Below, in pieces: positions 58,058 to 64,000 of a DNA stretch of 64,000 nucleotides. The notes under the pieces are model-generated. The model made no database searches and had not been told where the DNA came from. It saw nothing but the letters and a program-made list of their open reading frames with translations. Positions within the stretch are counted from its first letter, which is position 1. Every line of letters starts with the position of its first letter. A program made the translations under genes and the position numbers. Origin of the DNA: CAZPRY01 sp964589175 (GTDB lineage: Bacteria > Fidelibacterota > UBA2242); NCBI GenBank assembly GCA_964589175.1, contig CAZPRY010000012.1:1-64000 (forward strand), read 5' to 3'.

Positions 58058-60957
58058 TGTCGATTCGGGATATCAGCAATATCGATGCAATCCGGCGAAA
58101 ATCAATCTTTATTCTCGCTGTCATTTTTCTTCTGTTTTCCCATATCTCTGCACAAACGACGGGCAAAATTTCCGGGCGGGTTTTTGATCAGCGCAGCGGT
58201 GAAGGATTGCTGGGAACCAACATCATCGTAACGGAATTGCAGACCGGGACCAGCAGCGACGCAGATGGAAATTTCACGATTTTACGGATTTATCCCGGTG
58301 AATATACACTTAAAATCAGCTATGTCGGCTATGCGACCGCCACGATTATAAATGTTCAGGTTTTTATCGACCGTACAACCTTTCTGGAGATCCCGCTGAC
58401 CGTCCAGGGGATCGAGATGCAGGAGGTGGTTGTGACTGCCCGGAAGCCGGTTATCGTCAAAGACAAAACTTACAGTTCGACCAGCATCGATGCCGACCAG
58501 ATTCGGGAACTGCCCTCCGAGGGCTTGCGGGATGTACTTGACCTCAACACCAGTTTGCAGCGCAATCCCAACGGCACGTATTCGCTGCGGGGCGGCGGGA
58601 GTTTCGATATCAATTTTATGATCGACGGTGTCTCGCAGGATAATTCCAATACGGGTGTTCCGGGCACGAATTACATGGGCGAGAAGGCCAATACCTCCTG
58701 GAAATACGATTTTAATCCGCTGGGTGTAAAGCAGATGGAACTCATCTCGGGCGGGTTCAGCGCCGAGTACGGTAATGCCCAATCGGGCGTCGTGAAGGTC
58801 GTTACCAAAGAGGGCGGCCGTGAATTTCACGGCGATCTGCGCGTGGAGTATCGTCCGTCCGGTCAGTATCATTTCGGCGATTATCTCTACAGCAAGGATA
58901 ATTTCGAGTGGCAGAATTGGGGCGATTACGAGAACTGGATTGCCTGGCGCGATGCCAAAAATCCGGCCGTAGGCAATGATTCACTAACCGCGCTGTATGA
59001 GAAATGGATCGACACGCATACGCCGTCGGATGACAATGTGCTGGGCGTCTACGATTACCGCGAGAACAGCTATAAAAGAGCGATGTTCGGATTCGGCGGT
59101 CCAATCGGTGAACTGCCGGGCTGGACCTTTTTTCTGTCTGGGGAAAAGCGCATCAAACCGACGCGTCTGCCCACTTACGAAAAGAACGAAGAATACGAAA
59201 ATCTCAACCTGACTACGGTTTTCAAACTGTCGGATAAACTCCACCTGCGTTCGATGTACCAGTACCAGCACAATCGCAGCGGTATCTTCTCGGGTTCGAA
59301 CGATGTTCGCTGGGCATCGGTGGTTGGTAACGTCTCCTTCCATACCGGGCAGCAGAAATATCTTCTGACGACGGTTCCGCCCAAGGACGAATTCACCTGG
59401 ATCGAGTCATTCGACCTGACCTACGCTTTGGACCAAAATTCCTATTTCGAGTTCATCCTGTCCCACACCTACGAACAATATCAGATCAACAGCGAGCCGC
59501 TTTCCACCAAGTGGCAGGTGCTGCAGGGTGAATGGGATGAGGGCTACACACGCCTTGTCTGGGATCCCTCGGCCACGCTCTACAACCAGGATGTCCGTTC
59601 GCAGATTTACGCTCTGCGAGGCGATTACACCAACCAGATCACGCATCGCCATTTGATCAAAACCGGGGTACAGACGACGCTGCGCTATCTGCATTACAGC
59701 TCCGTATCCAGCGCTTACGCCAATGCTTTTATCTCCAAGACCGGCTTTGCGGAGTACTATAATGCCGATCCGATTTACGCCGTATTTTATATCCAGGATC
59801 GCATGGAATACAAAGGCCTGATCGCTAATATCGGTCTGCGTTTGGAGGGTTTCAACAACAACGTTGATATGCCGGCCGATTTTTACAATCCGTTCTATCC
59901 GGGAACCGGGGCGAACGCCCAGGGCGATCCCGCGACCGTCAAGCCGGAAACGCATACGGCGCTCTCGCCGCGGCTCGGACTTTCATTTCCAATCGGCGAA
60001 AAGACCGCCTTCCGGCTGCAGTATGGGCATTTCTACGCCATGCCGATTTTCAGGCACACGCTGTCCCGCTCGACCTGGCAGGGCTGGATCATGTACGGCA
60101 ATCCGAATCTCGGATTCCGCAAAACCATCAGTTACGAATTCGGCGTGCAGCACAGTCTTTGGGGTTCGCACAAACTCGATATCGCCGCTTATTATAACGA
60201 CCGCACCCTTCAAACCGTGACGATCCGGCGGCATTTCGATACCGGAAGCGTCGGGCGGAGTACCACCGATCCCTACGCCGCGACCTACGTAAATACCGGC
60301 TACGGCGCGACCAGGGGAATCGAAGTGGAGTTCCAGAAAATCACCCAAAGCCGTTTTCGATACCAGTTGAAATACAGCTTTTCGAGAACTTCGGCCGGCG
60401 CCTACGGGGCTTCGGAAATCTGGCAAGCGGATGATCCAAACAAGCCTTTCGATCTGCGGCCGTACATTCAGCGTGCCAACGACAATATCACTTCGCTGGA
60501 TAAAACCCATGCTTTCTCGGTGGTCCTATCCTATACTTTACCGGCGCGCGCGGGACTCCATCTCGGCAAAATTTATCCTCTACAAAACATGACTTCGGCG
60601 CTTACCTACACAGCCACAAGCGGTATCCCGTATACCTATGTAACTTCCTATGATGAGTTCTTCGATGTCAGCAATAACCGGCGCTACCCGCTGGAATATG
60701 AAACGAATATGTCTTTTTCCAAGGCCTTCCGGGTCAAAGACTATCGAGTTTCCTTTCAGTGCCGCATCCAGAATCTGTTCAATAATCAATGGCTGACGCC
60801 TTTCGATGGATATGTCGAACTTGACGACATGCAAAACTGGGTGGAGTCGGGCAGCACCTGGGCGGATCCGTCCAATCCCAATTACAAATACAACTATCAT
60901 CGCGCCTACCGCAATATTCCACGGGAAATCTATTTTAGCCTGGGAATCGGATTTTAG
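58057..60957 (+). CDS. TonB-dependent receptor with CarboxypepD_reg-like domain (cassette 2)
   Basis: A 966-residue outer-membrane receptor if started at ATG 58057, which overlaps the previous stop (TGATG); a GTG one codon earlier is in frame. The signal peptide is longer than usual, with the hydrophobic part at about 18-34 (SIFILAVIFLLFSHI). Then a GKISGRVFDQRSGEGLLG domain (about 38-115), a plug with GGFSAEYGNAQSGVVKVVTKEGG (about 225-250), and a barrel ending in IPREIYFSLGIGF. It is a full-length paralogue of the receptor at 37536, with nearly the same plug segment. No SusD-like gene is next to it. Substrate unknown, presumably a different size or form of the same glycan. Confidence 0.88.
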   Translation: MSIRDISNIDAIRRKSIFILAVIFLLFSHISAQTTGKISGRVFDQRSGEGLLGTNIIVTELQTGTSSDADGNFTILRIYPGEYTLKISYVGYATATIINVQVFIDRTTFLEIPLTVQGIEMQEVVVTARKPVIVKDKTYSSTSIDADQIRELPSEGLRDVLDLNTSLQRNPNGTYSLRGGGSFDINFMIDGVSQDNSNTGVPGTNYMGEKANTSWKYDFNPLGVKQMELISGGFSAEYGNAQSGVVKVVTKEGGREFHGDLRVEYRPSGQYHFGDYLYSKDNFEWQNWGDYENWIAWRDAKNPAVGNDSLTALYEKWIDTHTPSDDNVLGVYDYRENSYKRAMFGFGGPIGELPGWTFFLSGEKRIKPTRLPTYEKNEEYENLNLTTVFKLSDKLHLRSMYQYQHNRSGIFSGSNDVRWASVVGNVSFHTGQQKYLLTTVPPKDEFTWIESFDLTYALDQNSYFEFILSHTYEQYQINSEPLSTKWQVLQGEWDEGYTRLVWDPSATLYNQDVRSQIYALRGDYTNQITHRHLIKTGVQTTLRYLHYSSVSSAYANAFISKTGFAEYYNADPIYAVFYIQDRMEYKGLIANIGLRLEGFNNNVDMPADFYNPFYPGTGANAQGDPATVKPETHTALSPRLGLSFPIGEKTAFRLQYGHFYAMPIFRHTLSRSTWQGWIMYGNPNLGFRKTISYEFGVQHSLWGSHKLDIAAYYNDRTLQTVTIRRHFDTGSVGRSTTDPYAATYVNTGYGATRGIEVEFQKITQSRFRYQLKYSFSRTSAGAYGASEIWQADDPNKPFDLRPYIQRANDNITSLDKTHAFSVVLSYTLPARAGLHLGKIYPLQNMTSALTYTATSGIPYTYVTSYDEFFDVSNNRRYPLEYETNMSFSKAFRVKDYRVSFQCRIQNLFNNQWLTPFDGYVELDDMQNWVESGSTWADPSNPNYKYNYHRAYRNIPREIYFSLGIGF

Positions 60958-60958
60958 T

Positions 60959-62968
60959 ATGACTCGACGCTATAAAAACATTCAAAGAACCTCTTTTGTC
61001 TTTTCGGCCTTACTGGTCATGGTGGGCTTATTCGAAATCCTGGATGGCCAGGAAAGGATCCTGTTTTTGAAACAAGGACGACTCTGGGAAACCGTGAATC
61101 TGGCTAAAATGGGGCCTTCGTTCAATAACTGGGCCCGCTCCGGCTACGGCATGGATTTCCCCGGCTACGATCTGGAATGGATTGCCGGTCATATCGGCGA
61201 GGCGCCGTCCCATCATGTAGGCGGCGGTTTCTGGATCGGCGCACTGACCAATGGCGGCGAGGTCTGGGGACGTGAGGATTTTGCACTCTATGCCGGCAGC
61301 GTCGGCTTTGAATCGACCTCCAAGTACATCGCCACCAAACATCAGGCAGTTTTCGATGACGATGCGAATTACTTCCTGCGTGCGGATCCGCTCGCCGGTG
61401 AAGTTGAGATTGAGACCGAATACGCCTGGAATCCCAATTATATTTTTCCTTACGAACGACAGGCCTACCTGCCGATCAAGGTCAACCGCAAGGTGCGTCA
61501 ATGGGTAAGCCACGAGGAGGACCAGGATTATATCATTGTCGATTATACGATCACCAGTGTCGGTGATTCCACGATGAATAAGACCTACCTGATGTTCATG
61601 TACGCTTTTACGGTGAACGAGCGCGGCTGGTCGATTCTTTTTCCGAATTACAATTCCGGCGCCCGCAATACCCGGATTTTGTGGGATAGCCGCCGCCGGA
61701 TGATGTACGCCTTCGCTTCCGATTTCAGGGACAGTTACGGCAACGACAGCTACGATTACTGGGATATCGGCGGTCCCAAGCGGGAGGGGGAATTCCTCGC
61801 GCCGGGATATGCCGGACTGCAATTTCTGTATATTTCACCTGACTCGAGCGACAAGGCCGACCGAATTAATAAATACGGGTGGGCGGCATCACACCCCACC
61901 CAGGCCAGCCATCCCTTCACGAACAAGGGCACTCTCGAGGAAGACTACGCGGTTTTAAAAAATCCCGGCCTGGCAACCGACGCAATCACTTCACCCGGCG
62001 ATGAGCGTTGGGGCAGCAGCCGGGTCTGGACGATGGTCTCGTTAGGACCGTGGGATATCGAACCGGGCGACTCCATCCGGATCGTAACGGCGGAGCTGGT
62101 AGGCTCGGTATCCTACAATACGGCAGTCGATCCTACCGCCACGAGCCAGGACATCGCCAAAGGGAAGCAGGTTTTGTTCGACCGGGCCGAAATGGCGCAG
62201 CAAAATTTTGATAACGGCTACAATGTTCCCGATCCGCCGGCGGCACCGCAGCATTTCGACGTGACCCATCTCGGCGGTCAGAAAATCGGTGCCCTGTTGA
62301 CCTGGTCAGCGGCCACGGAGGAGATTCCCGATCCGGACTATTACGGTGATGAAGCCTTTGATCTGGTGGGTTACCACATCTTCCGCTCCAACTACCTGCC
62401 GATCGGTCCATGGGAGGAGATCGCTACGGTGTTAAAACGGGACGATGCATATTTCGAAACGGTCCTGGAGCAATATACTTTTATCGACACCAATATGGTT
62501 CGCGGCGAAAGCTACTACTATGCAATCACTGCTTTTGATAACGGGCATACCGGCTGGCCGCCGAATCCGGCGCTGTACCCGAACGGTGTTCCGCCGTTGC
62601 AGAGTTCGCGCTATCTCAATCGCACGATCCAGCCGTTCCGGGCTGGGCTGGGACCCAGCCAAACCCTCTCCGGGGTGTTAGTCGTTCCGAATCCGTTCGT
62701 GATGTCGTCCGGCCTCACTGTACCGGGAGACGAGGATATTATCCAGTTTGTCAATATCCCCAGCCCCTGCACGATCCGGATTTATACAATTCGCGGTGAC
62801 TTGGTACGGCAGATCGACCATAATGAGGATGTGGGTACGGCGACCTGGGACCAGGTCACAAATTGGGGACAGTACGTCGAGAGCGGCGTCTATATTTATC
62901 ATATCACTTCCCGGGCCGCTGAATCGGCCGGAGAAACTGCGTGGGGAAAATTCAGCATAATCCGATGA
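60959..62968 (+). CDS. Exported surface protein with sorting-domain-like C-terminus (cassette 2)
   Basis: A 669-residue protein started at ATG 60959, 2 bases after the receptor stop; the open frame extends further upstream but into the receptor gene. A signal peptide (about 1-30) is followed by a body paralogous to the 40539 protein: YGMDFPGYDLEWIAGHIGEA, KVNRKVRQWVSHEEDQDYIIVDYTI in place of HVTRTVRQWSG, FPNYNSGARNTRILWD, and a Fn3-like region FDLVGYHIFRSNYLPIGPWEEI. The end VVPNPFVMSSGLTV to WGKFSIIR matches the other's C-terminus. Identity of layout over the whole length indicates a duplication of the cassette. The stop overlaps the PorV-like start (ATGA). Confidence 0.8.
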   Translation: MTRRYKNIQRTSFVFSALLVMVGLFEILDGQERILFLKQGRLWETVNLAKMGPSFNNWARSGYGMDFPGYDLEWIAGHIGEAPSHHVGGGFWIGALTNGGEVWGREDFALYAGSVGFESTSKYIATKHQAVFDDDANYFLRADPLAGEVEIETEYAWNPNYIFPYERQAYLPIKVNRKVRQWVSHEEDQDYIIVDYTITSVGDSTMNKTYLMFMYAFTVNERGWSILFPNYNSGARNTRILWDSRRRMMYAFASDFRDSYGNDSYDYWDIGGPKREGEFLAPGYAGLQFLYISPDSSDKADRINKYGWAASHPTQASHPFTNKGTLEEDYAVLKNPGLATDAITSPGDERWGSSRVWTMVSLGPWDIEPGDSIRIVTAELVGSVSYNTAVDPTATSQDIAKGKQVLFDRAEMAQQNFDNGYNVPDPPAAPQHFDVTHLGGQKIGALLTWSAATEEIPDPDYYGDEAFDLVGYHIFRSNYLPIGPWEEIATVLKRDDAYFETVLEQYTFIDTNMVRGESYYYAITAFDNGHTGWPPNPALYPNGVPPLQSSRYLNRTIQPFRAGLGPSQTLSGVLVVPNPFVMSSGLTVPGDEDIIQFVNIPSPCTIRIYTIRGDLVRQIDHNEDVGTATWDQVTNWGQYVESGVYIYHITSRAAESAGETAWGKFSIIR

Positions 62969-63945
62969 AGGCAATTCAGACAACCGGACATATCTTTCAT
63001 TGCGGCAACTTCCGATTCGCAAGAGCGGGACTCTTCCTGCTGTTCGCGATGATCGTCAATCTGAATCCCGTGCAGGCCCAATTCCGCAAAACCGGAACGG
63101 TCGGTTACACATTTCTGGAAATACCGGTGACCGCCCGGCAGGCGGCCCTCGGTCAGGCGGTGGGGAGCCTGGTGAACCACGGCGCCATTCTACCGCTCTT
63201 CGTTAATCCGGCCACCCTGGGTATGCAATCCGGCATTGGTGTCGGTGTCACCAGTTCCAACTGGATTGCGGATATCCGTCATCACGTCGCCGGAGTCACC
63301 TTCTCGACCGGTTCGATCGGCAATTTCGGCATCGGTATCAACTTCGTGGATTACGGAGATATTCCACGTACGGAATTGACGACTTCCTCGGGCGAGTACA
63401 CCAGTCTGGGCGCTTACACAGCCCAATCGGCGGCTGTCGGGATAACCTACTCGCGGCAATTAACCGACAAGTTTGCCTGGGGGCTGCGGACGAACTGGGT
63501 TCGGGAGACGATTTTCGAGTTTTCCTCATCGAATGTACTGGTGGATTTGGGAGTCATTTATTTCACGGGATTTAAATCACTGCGGATCGGCGGCTATATT
63601 AATCATTTCGGCCTGGACAGCAAATTCATCGGCGACTCGTTTAAGATGCCGACCGAACTGCGTCTGAGTTTTGCCTATGACCTGCTCGCAACCGAAAATC
63701 ATTTTCTGATCCTGATCGGAGAAGTGTCCCATCCCAGCGACAACCCGGAACGAATCCACATGGGCTTGGAATATCAACTGGCGGGATTCCTGTTTTTCAG
63801 GACCGGTTATAAATGGAATTTTGATGAAGATCCCTTTGCGTTCGGGGCCGGGATCATGTGGAAGAAGTACATGCTGGATGTCGCGGTGATTCCCTTTGGC
63901 CGCTTTCCGTCCGTCATGTATTTGACCTTTCAGAAGGAATTTTAA
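62965..63945 (+). CDS. PorV/PorQ-like outer-membrane protein (cassette 2)
   Basis: A 326-residue protein started at ATG 62965, overlapping the upstream stop by four bases; a GTG at 62941 lies 8 codons earlier. The hydrophobic signal (about 22-38) ends near VQAQ. RKTGTVGYTFLEIPVTARQAALGQAVG and LFVNPATLGMQ match the PorV/PorQ opening of the protein at 42591, and SLRIGGYINHFGLDSKF plus RIHMGLEYQLAGFLFFRTGY align with its SLRVGAFLKNFGLE and HIHCGIEARLFDIILLRGGY. The end PSVMYLTFQKEF is a barrel strand with terminal Phe. It probably serves the surface protein just before it, as proposed for cassette 1. Confidence 0.83.
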   Translation: MKAIQTTGHIFHCGNFRFARAGLFLLFAMIVNLNPVQAQFRKTGTVGYTFLEIPVTARQAALGQAVGSLVNHGAILPLFVNPATLGMQSGIGVGVTSSNWIADIRHHVAGVTFSTGSIGNFGIGINFVDYGDIPRTELTTSSGEYTSLGAYTAQSAAVGITYSRQLTDKFAWGLRTNWVRETIFEFSSSNVLVDLGVIYFTGFKSLRIGGYINHFGLDSKFIGDSFKMPTELRLSFAYDLLATENHFLILIGEVSHPSDNPERIHMGLEYQLAGFLFFRTGYKWNFDEDPFAFGAGIMWKKYMLDVAVIPFGRFPSVMYLTFQKEF

Positions 63946-63952
63946 GGGAAGC

Positions 63953-64000
63953 ATGCCTAAAGATCGAACCAGAAAGTTCATCTGTAAAATTGTCCTTGCC
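63953..64000 (+). CDS. Start of a further exported protein, 3'-truncated by the window
   Basis: ATG 63953 opens a frame of 16 codons (MPKDRTRKFICKIVLA) that runs off the window. It looks like the basic and early hydrophobic part of a signal peptide. It begins 7 bases after the PorV-like stop with AAGGGAAG upstream. By comparison with cassette 1 it should encode an outer-membrane barrel like the 43587 gene; that is inferred from position only. Confidence 0.5.
   Translation, partial: MPKDRTRKFICKIVLA

Overview
The window looks like a chromosomal segment of a Gram-negative bacterium of the FCB superphylum (Calditrichota, KSB1, Marinimicrobia or a similar lineage; the exact phylum is not resolved from sequence alone). 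The basis is the number of large secreted proteins that end in an N-Y/F-P-N-P-F-N type C-terminal sorting domain (type IX secretion), PorV/PorQ-like barrel proteins, and TonB-dependent receptors with a carboxypeptidase-like N-terminal domain. No tRNA, rRNA, CRISPR array, phage or insertion sequence was recognised.

Layout. (1) 1-6081: a membrane complex operon of the hydrogenase-4/complex I family (HyfB end, HyfC, HyfE, HyfF, HyfG, and a ferredoxin-HyfI fusion). The large subunit has lost both Ni-Fe cysteine pairs, so this is an energy-converting-hydrogenase-related (Ehr-type) complex, not a hydrogenase. (2) 6447-9309: methionine synthesis (metA-metY) and a small Cys-rich DUF3795 protein. (3) 9380-18076, minus strand: a 2058-residue secreted protein with seven tandem FG-GAP/VCBS repeats, a CsgG-like lipoprotein-type partner, and a DUF362 protein with both a Tat signal and a type IX sorting domain. 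(4) 18507-19289: an EFR1-type flavodoxin-ferredoxin.

(5) 20.0-25.4 kb: the most unusual part. Behind a good sigma-70-type promoter and a possible structured RNA lies a compact cassette: a small helical protein, three divergent tandem paralogues of an unrecognised ~350-residue family, a truncated fourth copy, and a protein with short repeats and a C-terminal NYN/Zc3h12a-like ribonuclease domain. It could be an undescribed RNA-targeting defence or stress system; that function is inference.

(6) 25.7-28.9 kb: a receiver/multi-PAS sensor without a kinase domain, and a thioesterase. (7) 29.0-34.2 kb, minus strand: an H+/anion-type permease, a HyuA-type hydantoinase/oxoprolinase without its usual HyuB, and a DUF5009/HGSNAT-like membrane acyltransferase.

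(8) 34.4-64.0 kb: a glycan-utilisation-like locus on the plus strand. It has an FAD oxidoreductase, three GHL10 (DUF187) glycosidase-like proteins, two paralogous outer-membrane cassettes (TonB receptor, sorted surface protein, PorV-like protein, further barrel or exported proteins), several sorted beta-propeller-type proteins and a ROK-family regulator. The same AACTAACTA-N6/7-TAGTTAAA motif precedes the FAD oxidoreductase operon and the first TonB receptor, which suggests one regulon. Because a characterised GHL10 enzyme (E. coli DigH) cleaves denuded peptidoglycan, scavenging of peptidoglycan or an amino-sugar glycan is a reasonable hypothesis.
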